Below are positions 37,401 through 45,628 of a stretch of 64,000 nucleotides of DNA, in pieces. Origin of the DNA: Bifidobacterium tsurumiense (GTDB lineage Bacteria; Actinomycetota; Actinomycetes; Actinomycetales; Bifidobacteriaceae); the NCBI RefSeq assembly GCF_000741765.1, contig NZ_JGZU01000004.1, positions 156,816 to 220,815 on the forward strand. The letters run 5' to 3'. Position 1 is the stretch's first letter. Each line of letters starts with the position of its first letter. A program made the position numbers and the translations under genes. Under the pieces are notes generated by a model. That model saw nothing but the letters and a program-made list of their open reading frames with translations. It ran no database searches and was not told where the DNA came from.

Positions 37401-39326
37401 GATGCACAATTGCTTGCTATGGATATGCATGCTTTGGAGCGTCTTATCGGTCAGGAGCCGATGTCCAAGATTCTGGATGCAGACGTTATCTCACAAGTTG
37501 AGGAGGAACTGGCAGGACGGCAATTCTGGAATGAATTATCCAACGATGATATTCAGGGGCGCATAACGAGATTTGCCAAAACGCATGGGCCATTCACCGC
37601 TGATGAGGTCATGGAGCAACTGCATTTAGATGCAGTACAGACGGTGCGGATATTGCAGTCCATGCGCAGTTCAGGTGAGGTGCTTTCAGGCACTTTCGTT
37701 GAGGATGAACGGCATGTGGCAGGAGTAGAACAGTGGATCCATCGCGATGTGTTACGACTGATCCGTAAGCGATCATTGCGCAAAGCGAGGAAAGCTATTC
37801 GTCCGGTTTCCGCGCAGGAATATCAGCGTTTTCTTATTGACAGACAAGGTGTGGGGCCTGTTGGCAAGGAACAATATGAAGGCCTTGATGGTTTGATGCG
37901 GGTTATAGAGCAATGCGAAGGACTTGCTTTGCCTGCGCGAATATGGGAACAGTCCGTATTTCCAAGGCGCGTTCGCGGATACCAGCCCGCTATGCTTGAT
38001 GAATTGCTTGCGTCTGGCGAAGTGGTATGGGTAGGGTCATCGAATCACGCGCCCATACGGTATGGCGAAACAGGAAATATCGCATGGTATGTATCGGATT
38101 CAACACTCTTGGGGTCGGCTGCGCCGCACAACGATGTCATGCCGAATCGACAACGCTCTGAGACCGATTTTGCGGAACAATCGGAGCCAAAGCAATCCAT
38201 CTTCAATCGAGATGAGCCAACTGAAGATGCCACGAACAACCTTTATCAAAACGTTGCAGCCCATGCAGTCGATACGGCCAATGAATCTCAATTCTCCTCA
38301 TTGATTGCTTCAGGTATGGATACGCAAACCATAATCAGTGCTGCGATCGAAGAGGTATTGCGCGATGGCGGCGCTTACCGAGTCTCGCAACTAGCCTCCT
38401 GCGTACGCGGCATGATCCAATCTGAAGTGCAACATGTGCAGCAGCAGGCGGAGGCTATGGTGGCTGCGGCATGGAACGAAGAGGATTTTGCCAAGGCATT
38501 ATGGGCATTTGTCTGGTATGGGAGTGTGACCAATAGTTCGTTTATGCCGATCCGAGCATTGCTCAAATCGACAGCGGCTCCTAGTTCAAGACGTATGCAT
38601 TCCGCACGTTCTATGCGTAGAAGATACGCCACGAACCGCGGTGCGATTCCACCATCCCTCGGCGGCATGTGGTCCATAATCGGTACGCAAACCAAGCCGA
38701 GCGCCGAAGAACGAATCATGGCGATAATAGAAGCCCTGCTTGATAGATATGGCATAATCGCGCAGCCTCTGGTCGAGTTGGAATCCATCCCCGGAGGTTT
38801 TTCCCGGATGTATCCTGTGCTCGCTCGCATGGAAGAACGCGGTGTGCTTCTTCGGGGTATGTTCGTAGAAGGTCTTGGTGGTGCACAATTTGCGGCAAGG
38901 GAAACTGTCGATGCACTGCGTCAATCCGGTGGCGCAACACAGTTTGGCGCAATCATGCTGGATGCTATGGATCCCGCCAATACTGTGGGATCTCTTTTCC
39001 CTTGGCCGCAATTGGTCGGGGAATCAGCTCAGCCACAGCGAAAGGCTGGGAATGCCGTTATTGTGGGGCAACACTGTGCGATTGCGTATATTTCCGGCAA
39101 AGGTCGACATATCGCTATCACTCAAGAGTGTGATAGCAATGAACGCAGCGCTGAAGTCGAAGCCGCTATGCAGCAATTGGCTCAGTGCATGAGAGCGCAG
39201 GCAAACACCAAGGCAGTGGTCACGGACATCAATGGATTGTCACCGATCCGAGGTGGGGTAGCGGTGCAAGCACTGAAACAGGTCGGGTATGTACCGACTC
39301 CTCAAGGTCTTCGCCTGTATATGTGA
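34413..39326 (+). CDS. lhr: Lhr-type ATP-dependent helicase
   Basis: 1637 residues, one of the largest proteins of the region. It is a superfamily-2 3'-to-5' helicase of the long Lhr class. Motif I is APTGSGKT (44-51), motif II DEVH (178-181), motif III LSATVRP, and motif VI QRIGRADH. Between motifs III and IV an insert of roughly 100 low-complexity residues (about 250-340) is visible. A winged helix and Lhr core domain follow, then an AlkZ-like C-terminal half (FTADEVMEQL, MLDELLASGEVVWVGS, ending VGYVPTPQGLRLYM). In mycobacteria Lhr belongs to a DNA-damage regulon; no SOS box is seen before this copy. Confidence 0.93.
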   Translation: MYDGLEGFSEVTAQWFAHSFSHPTQVQRKAWPAIRRGDHVLAIAPTGSGKTLSAFLWAIDRLINDQLKYREQRNATKKGKRRKGVKVLYISPLKALGVDVAKNLQIPLEGIAEACKSHLGIEPDIRVAMRSGDSTAQERRSIVSRPPDILVTTPESLFLMLTSKARRILETVDTVIVDEVHAVAGSKRGAHLALSLERLETNAQHRIQRIGLSATVRPVDEAARWLGGDRKVNIIDAGTRLDMDIRVVEPLADMRDTANSTASSSIHAAAAPRSNMPAPRITGVTPAMQRLAERNQQYENSKVSDASASNAQASEQWQLPTQQHGSVTNASVWPAIEHSVLEEILKHRTTLVFVNSRGLAERLTARLNDAYAEMHSAHKEAAQTSETADDTRHHSSLMGPTSMLVNTGHTSPIAMVHHGSVSKERRADIEHRLKQGRLRCVVATSSLELGIDMGSIDLVIQIAPPLSVSSGLQRIGRADHTVGGKPKALMYPLTREQIITMTASVESMRAGELERMAVPSNPLDILAQQTVAAAALESLNPDEWYATVLRSAPFAHLDRESFDSVLGMMTGAYNSEDFSVFRPPLDKDTETGSIIARPGAQRLAVTSGGTIPDRGMYTVLMPKSDSSSAPRRVGELDEEMVYESRVGDVITLGTSSWRIQEITRDRVLVVPAPGQRARLPFWHGEGNGRDADFASAEGRLLRDLSHGLMATNKAQQDSAVFQVAEASNDPPRPGAALAEEQGHFPISQPTFQNDIVSRLRSDGLDNNAIANLAQLLVEQRSATGIIPDDRRIVVERYKDEEDDWMVVVHSPYGRRVHEPWALALTSLLYQRFGVDGEIHAADDGIVIRLPDGVHPSVIVDILRCDSEDLRRIVQEHVGQTVLFAARFRECAARSLFLARTRPGKRVPLWQQRLRASQLLSVAKRQAHFPLLLETARECLQDVYDLPALVAIMDQLQTGTITISEVETTTPSPFAQRILFGFLGDVMYQGDMPQAERDAQLLAMDMHALERLIGQEPMSKILDADVISQVEEELAGRQFWNELSNDDIQGRITRFAKTHGPFTADEVMEQLHLDAVQTVRILQSMRSSGEVLSGTFVEDERHVAGVEQWIHRDVLRLIRKRSLRKARKAIRPVSAQEYQRFLIDRQGVGPVGKEQYEGLDGLMRVIEQCEGLALPARIWEQSVFPRRVRGYQPAMLDELLASGEVVWVGSSNHAPIRYGETGNIAWYVSDSTLLGSAAPHNDVMPNRQRSETDFAEQSEPKQSIFNRDEPTEDATNNLYQNVAAHAVDTANESQFSSLIASGMDTQTIISAAIEEVLRDGGAYRVSQLASCVRGMIQSEVQHVQQQAEAMVAAAWNEEDFAKALWAFVWYGSVTNSSFMPIRALLKSTAAPSSRRMHSARSMRRRYATNRGAIPPSLGGMWSIIGTQTKPSAEERIMAIIEALLDRYGIIAQPLVELESIPGGFSRMYPVLARMEERGVLLRGMFVEGLGGAQFAARETVDALRQSGGATQFGAIMLDAMDPANTVGSLFPWPQLVGESAQPQRKAGNAVIVGQHCAIAYISGKGRHIAITQECDSNERSAEVEAAMQQLAQCMRAQANTKAVVTDINGLSPIRGGVAVQALKQVGYVPTPQGLRLYM

Positions 39327-39355
39327 GATATGCGAAACGGCAGCCAACCGGCCGA

Positions 39356-42016
39356 TCAGCCAATATAAGCAATCGGTGAGGCGAGTTCCACACCAGACGC
39401 ATCGCGACGCATATCGGGCTTGGGCAGTTCCACAGTGCTTCCGCCTTCGGTGCTGGCAGATAATGGATACTCTCCGATATGTGCAGCGATAAGTATGTTC
39501 TGACCTTTCAGGAAGCGTTGCGAACGTACGCCGCCAGTGCCCCTGCCTTTGGTCGGATACATTTCCAGAGGGGTGATCTTGGCTGCACCGTTTTCTGTAC
39601 CTGGCAGGGCATCCTTGTCTCCGGCGACAGTAAGCACCACTGCGCCGGACGCCGAGAAGAGCCCGTCGTCATCCTCGTCATAGGTCCATGAGACCTTTCC
39701 GGCAGATATGACATTGAATGCGACGACTGTGCAATCCTCAGCCAGACGAATACCGGCCATGCCGCCTGCAGTTCGTCCTTGTGGGCGCACATTGGAAGCC
39801 TCGTACGTCAGCAAGGAAGAGTCTGAAGAGATGAATACGAGACGATCCTCATCGTTGGCATCCGCTGCGAAAATAACGCTATCGCCATCCTTCAAATCGA
39901 TGACGCTCCACGAATCCATAGTCGTTGGAGACTCCCTATTCCACCGCTTCACCACGCCCATGGTCGTGCCCAGTGCAAGAGGATTGGTGTGATCTTCGGC
40001 TAGCGCCACAGCGGAAATCACATGCTCGCCGGGAACAGGATCGGTGCTCTCCGTCAAAGCGAGCAGGTCGTCAGCGCGAACACCTGAAGCGACGCTGAGG
40101 ATTGCCGAAGCAGGAACCACAGGCAACTCGGCTGCATGTGCCACGACCAAGCGGCCCGCCGAGGTGATCAGGCCATAGGTGGAAAGCGTGGTTGTGGACA
40201 CAATCGAAACGATTTGCTCATCAGGACCCCGATGGTCCATGGCGCTGCGGGACTGCCATGCATCCACGGCGGTTGGAGTACTGCGAGCGATCAATCCGGA
40301 AGCGCTGAGCAATACCGCACAAGGCTCGTCATCCAGCTGCAAGGCTGCCGCAGCAGCGTCATCCTCACCGGCCTTGCGGGCAGCGGCGGCAGCTGCAACA
40401 TCGGCTGCCGCAGACGAGACGGTTTGCGCAGAACGAATAGCGGCAGTCGCCTGAGCGGGGAGAGCCGCTGATCCTGCCTCGCTCACGACAGGAACCAACG
40501 CTCCGGATTCGTCGGAATCGAGCAATACCGTGCGTCTTGGGCTGCCCCATTGAGCGACGGCTTGATCCATTTCATCGGTTACCACACGATCCAATTCCTC
40601 GGCAGAGCCAAGTATCCGTTCGAGTTCCTCAATGCGCTTGCGCAAATCATCACGTTCTGATTCCAACTCGATGCGGCTCATACGAGTCAGTCTGCGCAGG
40701 CGCAGATCAAGGATGTATTGAGCCTGCACCTCATCCAGATCGAATACTGCAATAAGCCGTGTTTTCGCTGCCTCGGCGTCCTCGGAAGTGCGGATCACCT
40801 GAATGACCTCATCGATGTCAATAAGAGCCAGGAGCAGACCTTCAACCAGGTGGAGTCGTTCTTCCGCCTTGCGACGTCGGAACTCACTGCGGCGGCGAAT
40901 GACCCTGCGACGATGGTCAATCCACACATCCAGCATTTCCTTGAGGCCCATGGTATGTGGTCTGCCGTTGACCAAAGCCACATTATTCATCGTGAAATTA
41001 TCCTGAAGCGGGGTGTGCTTGAAAAGCTGCGCCAAGACGGCATGAGGATCAAAACCTGTTTTGATTTCGATGACAAGTCGAGTGCCGTTATGTCGGTCGC
41101 TTAAGTCAATTGCCCCGGAGATGCCTTCTAGCTTGCGGTTCTTCACTCCTTCGGAGATTCGCTCAAGCACTCGCTCGGGTCCTACCATGAACGGCAATTC
41201 GGTGACGACGATGGCCTTTTTACGGGCGGTCACATTTTCGATATGGGTTGTCGAACGAGTGGTCAAAGCACCGCGTCCATGCTCATATGCTTCACGAATG
41301 CCATCGCGGCCAATGATCACGCCGCCGCCGGGCCAATCGGGTCCGGGAACGAAACGCATCAATGCTTCCAAGGAAGCATCAGGATGAGCCATCAGATATT
41401 TGGCAGCAGCGACCACCTCGCCGAGATTATGCGTGGCCATATTGGTCGCCATACCCACGGCAATGCCTGAGGCGCCATTGACTAGCAGATTCGGTATGGC
41501 TGAAGGCAGGACAGTGGGCTCTTGCAGCTTATTGTCATAATTTGGCGTGAAATCAACCGTATCCTCATCGATACTGGCATTCATTCCCAAGGCAGCCGGT
41601 GCCAATCGAGCTTCGGTGTACCTGCTGGCAGCGGGGCCGTCGTCCAATGAACCGAAGTTACCGTGACCATCGACCAGAGGCAGTCGCATGGCAAAAGGTT
41701 GGGCCAAACGCACCATGGCGTCATAAATCGCGGAATCGCCGTGGGGATGGAGCTTTCCCATCACTTCGCCGACCACACGAGCAGACTTCATATACGCACG
41801 ATCAGGGGTCAGATTCATCTGGCCCATTTGATAGACGATACGACGCTGAACAGGTTTCAGGCCATCTCGAGCATCCGGCAAGGCACGTGCATAGATCACC
41901 GAATATGCGTATTCGAGGAAGGATTTGCTCATCTCCTCATTCAACGGCGTTTCGATAATATTCTCGTGTACCGTTCTCGGATCAAACGCAGGTTGTGACG
42001 TTTTGCGATGTGCCAT
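39356..42016 (-). CDS. parC: DNA topoisomerase IV subunit A (ParC)
   Basis: 886 residues. The DNA-cleaving subunit, partner of ParE. The N-terminus has [40 protein letters not shown] (quinolone-resistance-determining region with S and D in place) and [14 protein letters not shown] with the catalytic Tyr. The middle has coiled-coil text ([20 protein letters not shown]). The C-terminal third is a beta-pinwheel of repeats such as [20 protein letters not shown]. An Ala-rich linker (about 515-560) separates the two. It is convergent with lhr, with 29 bases between stop codons. Confidence 0.94.
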   Translation of the reverse strand: MAHRKTSQPAFDPRTVHENIIETPLNEEMSKSFLEYAYSVIYARALPDARDGLKPVQRRIVYQMGQMNLTPDRAYMKSARVVGEVMGKLHPHGDSAIYDAMVRLAQPFAMRLPLVDGHGNFGSLDDGPAASRYTEARLAPAALGMNASIDEDTVDFTPNYDNKLQEPTVLPSAIPNLLVNGASGIAVGMATNMATHNLGEVVAAAKYLMAHPDASLEALMRFVPGPDWPGGGVIIGRDGIREAYEHGRGALTTRSTTHIENVTARKKAIVVTELPFMVGPERVLERISEGVKNRKLEGISGAIDLSDRHNGTRLVIEIKTGFDPHAVLAQLFKHTPLQDNFTMNNVALVNGRPHTMGLKEMLDVWIDHRRRVIRRRSEFRRRKAEERLHLVEGLLLALIDIDEVIQVIRTSEDAEAAKTRLIAVFDLDEVQAQYILDLRLRRLTRMSRIELESERDDLRKRIEELERILGSAEELDRVVTDEMDQAVAQWGSPRRTVLLDSDESGALVPVVSEAGSAALPAQATAAIRSAQTVSSAAADVAAAAAARKAGEDDAAAAALQLDDEPCAVLLSASGLIARSTPTAVDAWQSRSAMDHRGPDEQIVSIVSTTTLSTYGLITSAGRLVVAHAAELPVVPASAILSVASGVRADDLLALTESTDPVPGEHVISAVALAEDHTNPLALGTTMGVVKRWNRESPTTMDSWSVIDLKDGDSVIFAADANDEDRLVFISSDSSLLTYEASNVRPQGRTAGGMAGIRLAEDCTVVAFNVISAGKVSWTYDEDDDGLFSASGAVVLTVAGDKDALPGTENGAAKITPLEMYPTKGRGTGGVRSQRFLKGQNILIAAHIGEYPLSASTEGGSTVELPKPDMRRDASGVELASPIAYIG

Positions 42017-42122
42017 ACCTATTGAAAACTCCCTTGGACCAGTTGCTCAATGAGTGAACAATCCGCACCATACTATCCGAAAGACCGCCCAAATGCGTGT
42101 GTTTTCGCCGACGAGTGCTTCA

Positions 42123-43394
42123 ATGGGGACTATGACCATCGAAGTGCCTGCAATAGAAGAACTGCTAGAACTCAGGACAATGCATGCTTTGGGGGAAGTG
42201 CGCGGGGATGTGGCGGCGAAGGCTCGAATTGCAGGAAATCAAGGGAGTCTACCGCAAGCATATGGTCTGCGTTCCCTATCGGCGGTAATGCCGGCTTTAA
42301 GCGATGCCATAGGGTGTCCTGTGGCTACGGCATTGCATCAGGATCCGGCACAGGCTCGCCAGGCTTTGGGATTTCCAGAAGCCAGATCGGCAATAGTGGC
42401 ACTAGTTGATGGCTTGGGATTCTGGAATATTGCCATGCGGGTTGGTCATGCACCGTATTTACGCTCGCTACTGTCGCATACGGAAAACGAGCACCCCATA
42501 TCCACATGCATGCCAAGCACAACCGTTGCAGCCATGGGAACATTCGGCACCGGCACTTGTCCTGGAATGACTGCGATGACGGGATACACCCAAAGAAATC
42601 CCCAAACAGGGAATATCGCCCAACTCATCCAATTCAAGGATTCATTGCCCCCGCATGAACTCCAGCAAGAACCGACAGTATTTGAACAATTGGCCCGACA
42701 TACTCGTGTCACGAGTGTAGGGCTTCCCAAATTCGCCGATTCCCCGTTGACTCAGGCAGCGTTGCGCGGAGCCACATATCAAGGGCACATATCTCCGAGC
42801 TCGAGGATTGCATTGGCATGCCGTGCAGCGACCACTCCAGGATTGACCTACTTGTACATACGCGATACGGATAAAGTGGGGCATAATTACGGCTGGGATT
42901 CCTTGCAATGGACGGAAGCCTTTGAACGGGTGGATGCCCAGCTTTCATTATTGCGACGCAGCGCGCCCAAAGGGACGCTTATCGTGATCGTTGCCGACCA
43001 TGGCATGATAAGCGCTGATCCCGAGCAATGCATCGATATCGCCGAACATCCCGGTTTGGCTCAGGGCGTCGCTCAACTTGGTGGAGAACCCAGGGCTCCG
43101 ATGCTCTATGTTGAACCTTCGCATGACGTCGAGGAAGTGGCCGAGCGTTGGCGAGACCGATTGGCCGGGCGTGCTGTGGTGCAGACCCGCGACGAAGCCA
43201 TATCTTCTGGCGTGTATGGCCTTGTGGAGGATCGCGTCAAGCCGATGATCGGCGATATCGTGGTGGCCGCTCTTCATCGTGTGACCATTGTCGATTCCAG
43301 AACCCAGAGCGAAAAAGCCATAAGCCTGCCTAGTGTGCACGGCTCAAGGAGTGCTGTGGAGATGGATATTCCATGCTTCATCGACATGGCCTGA
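42123..43394 (+). CDS. type I phosphodiesterase/nucleotide pyrophosphatase family protein
   Basis: 423 residues if started at ATG 42123 (MGTMTIEVP); ATG 42132 and the longer 42054 start are also possible. Alkaline-phosphatase-superfamily metal motifs are visible: ALVDGLGFWN (first metal Asp), CMPSTTVAAMGTFGTG (nucleophile Thr), YIRDTDKVGHNYGWDS (Asp and His) and IVADHGMISA (Asp-His). It is predicted to hydrolyse phosphodiester or pyrophosphate bonds of a nucleotide or lipid; the substrate is unknown. It has no signal peptide, so it is probably cytoplasmic. It is divergent from parC, with just over 100 bases between. Confidence 0.88.
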   Translation: MGTMTIEVPAIEELLELRTMHALGEVRGDVAAKARIAGNQGSLPQAYGLRSLSAVMPALSDAIGCPVATALHQDPAQARQALGFPEARSAIVALVDGLGFWNIAMRVGHAPYLRSLLSHTENEHPISTCMPSTTVAAMGTFGTGTCPGMTAMTGYTQRNPQTGNIAQLIQFKDSLPPHELQQEPTVFEQLARHTRVTSVGLPKFADSPLTQAALRGATYQGHISPSSRIALACRAATTPGLTYLYIRDTDKVGHNYGWDSLQWTEAFERVDAQLSLLRRSAPKGTLIVIVADHGMISADPEQCIDIAEHPGLAQGVAQLGGEPRAPMLYVEPSHDVEEVAERWRDRLAGRAVVQTRDEAISSGVYGLVEDRVKPMIGDIVVAALHRVTIVDSRTQSEKAISLPSVHGSRSAVEMDIPCFIDMA

Positions 43395-43499
43395 TTGGAG
43401 CGCAGCATTCGTTACCATGGCGTTCGCCACTGATTAAGCTGAAATAGATTCAGTATGGCTGGGCCCAGGCCAACCATCTATGCCCTATGCTCTCAGCTC

Positions 43500-44615
43500 T
43501 CAGTCTCCGAAGAGTATCTCATCCCAGCTAGGCACGGCGGAACGGCCCTTGCGTTTATTCGGTTTCACCAATGCTGGATCATTCGGTGCGTGCTCGCTTT
43601 GCGCAGCATCCGTGGAATGCTCGGTCCCCGGTTCGCTACTCGTAGGTTGAGGCATTGCAGGCATAGCGGGGAGTGATTGTGCAGAAGTCACCTGTTCCGC
43701 TTGCGAACCATCTTGACGTTGCGCAGATGTGCCGACCTGAGTGAACGGGGAGTCAAAGGATTCGTTGCAGTGGTGCTTGAGGTGGGATTTTGCTGCGATT
43801 GCACGCCCTCAGCTGCCGGTGCTGCCGTGTTAGGCGAAGCATTCGAAGCGGCGGAGGCTGCTGCCTGTTCTGTCGAACGATCAGTCGCTCTCCAAGCCGA
43901 CACGGCACGTTCGATACGAGCGGATCGGACCGAGTCGCCGGGAATGGATACGGAACCCACATTGAATTCAGCGTCACGCTCGGTGGAAGTCATAAGCGCA
44001 TTATTCGTCGTCGCAGGAAGCTCGGCGTTGTCGCGTTCCCCAAGAAGTTTTCTCGCAGCGTTGTTCAGGCTGGTAATTGCATTGTTATGCATATCCCAGT
44101 ACCATTCCGCACGAACGGGACGGCCTGCGGATTCGAATTGCGCGGTGATCTTCCATGGTTCCAAGCCACGTCGTGTTGCCTTCCACGAGACGGATTCCAT
44201 GCCGATTCTGGCTGCGGCAAGTGTGCGTTCAACCAGCTCTGCAACAGTGCGTACTCTGCTTTCCTTAGGGGCTGGGACTGTGAAGAACTGCGTTATGGCA
44301 TATTGTTTTTCCGTTTCCACCGCAGCGGAGAACCGACGGACCAAGGTTTCGCTCAGACCGTATTTTTCGGCTACCTGGGCTGGTTCCGCACCCACTCGGA
44401 TAAGCGCCTGTATTTGCGAAAGTGGGCAAGGAATGGGTTGGTTGGGCCTGTGAATACCGTTGATTTTCAGCTTTGAGCTGTTTCGCCTCAAGAATAGCGT
44501 GTTCCAAGGTGTCGTCGACACGCACGACAAATTGTGCGTTGCCAAGCGAAAACACGAGCTCCCCAGAGTCGCCCACACGTTCAAATTTGGCTTCATTCAG
44601 CGGATTTTCAGGCAT
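43500..44615 (-). pseudogene. sepH: sepH (DUF3071 cell-division regulator) split over two frames
   Basis: Three adjoining minus-strand segments together give a complete SepH. The N-terminus from ATG 44615 (MPENPLNEAKFERVGDSGEL, VVRVDDTLEHAILEAKQLKA) is in one frame. Near 44455-44475 the sense moves +1 into a second frame carrying the helix-turn-helix (LSQIQALIRVGAEPAQVAEK) and WKATRRGLEPWKITAQFE. Near 43755-43775 it moves back -1 to the first frame for the family's C-terminal motif GRSAVPSWDEILFG. SepH promotes FtsZ assembly in actinobacteria. Taken as written, the gene is broken; sequencing error or real decay cannot be separated here. Confidence 0.75.
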
Positions 44616-44780
44616 GCGCGCACCACTTTCTTCCTTAGTACTGCAACCATCATACGTACTTCTATTGTCCAGTCCCACGTGTCGTGTTTTGCGCGCACCG
44701 CAACACGTGTATCCTATGCGTGGGAAAAGTGATATATTCTGTGGCACAAAACCCGAGCCACACACGACGAAAGGATCGCA

Positions 44781-45074
44781 ATGGCACAGGACTATGATTC
44801 CCCTCGTAACAAGGATGAGGACGAGGAGTCGCTGCAGGCATTAGGCAAGAGCTCACAGAATTCTTCCAGCGACATTGACGATGACGAGAACGCCATTGCC
44901 GAAGACTACGAGTTGCCAGGCGCCGACCTGAGCAATGAGGATGCTTCGGTGACGGTTATCCCGATGCAGGGTGATGAGTTCATCTGTTCCGAATGCTTCT
45001 TGGTGAAGCATCGCAGTCAGTTGGCCTACACCACGGCTGATGGACAGCCGGTGTGCAAGGAATGTGCTGCCTAA
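44781..45074 (+). CDS. DUF4193 family protein (small acidic, zinc-ribbon-like)
   Basis: 97 residues. An acidic N-terminus (NKDEDEESLQALGK, DIDDDENAIAEDYELPG) is followed by a C-terminal pair of Cys-x-x-Cys motifs (ICSECFLVKHRSQL and VCKECAA). This is the conserved actinobacterial DUF4193 pattern and probably binds zinc. No function is established. Its stop codon overlaps the dut start by one base (TAATG), so the two are translationally coupled. sepH diverges upstream with 165 bases between start codons. Confidence 0.9.
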   Translation: MAQDYDSPRNKDEDEESLQALGKSSQNSSSDIDDDENAIAEDYELPGADLSNEDASVTVIPMQGDEFICSECFLVKHRSQLAYTTADGQPVCKECAA

Positions 45075-45562
45075 TGGCATATGACGAAGCATATAACGAA
45101 CCAGAACAGATCGAAGTCCTCGTACGCTCGATGAGCGATGAGCTGCCAGCTGAGCTGTTTTACGCCCATGCCGGCGATGCAGGCGCAGACTTGCGCACAA
45201 CCGAGCATATTGAGCTCAAACCCTTCCAAAGGGCCTTGGTACCTACCGGAGTGGCAATAGCCCTGCCTGCAGGATATGTGGCTCTGGTGCACCCACGTTC
45301 CGGCTTGGCGGTGAAGCAAGGCGTGACCGTGCTCAATGCTCCAGGCACTGTGGATGCAGGCTATCGGGGGGAAATCAAGGTGCCCCTGATCAATCTGGAT
45401 CCGGATCGCACAGCCGTTTTCGAGCCAGGAGACCGCATCGCGCAGTTGGTTATCCAGCGCTATGTCGAAGCTCGATTCATCGAGGCGCAAAGCCTGCCCG
45501 GATCGGATCGCGCAGAACGCGGATTTGGCTCGACTGGAGTATCGGATCCCATCGCTGCGTAA
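45074..45562 (+). CDS. dut: dUTP diphosphatase
   Basis: 162 residues from ATG 45074; the frame is open to 45053 but that part only overlaps DUF4193. It hydrolyses dUTP to dUMP and PPi, keeping uracil out of DNA and feeding dTMP synthesis. All trimeric dUTPase motifs are visible: AHAGDAGADLRT (1), HPRSGLAVKQG (2), NAPGTVDAGYRGEIKV (3), GDRIAQLVIQRY (4) and RAERGFGSTG (5). The N-terminus is about 25 residues longer than the minimal enzyme. Confidence 0.95.
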   Translation: MAYDEAYNEPEQIEVLVRSMSDELPAELFYAHAGDAGADLRTTEHIELKPFQRALVPTGVAIALPAGYVALVHPRSGLAVKQGVTVLNAPGTVDAGYRGEIKVPLINLDPDRTAVFEPGDRIAQLVIQRYVEARFIEAQSLPGSDRAERGFGSTGVSDPIAA

Positions 45563-45628
45563 TATGTGGTGTGTTATTCAACCGATGGATGAGTAGGATA
45601 AGCAATAAGACACGAAGGAGGTGGCGCA

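Noticed and set aside
44265..44765. 166-codon minus-strand frame as an independent gene
   Set aside because: It is the N-terminal part of the frameshifted sepH; text after the shift point is out-of-frame nonsense.
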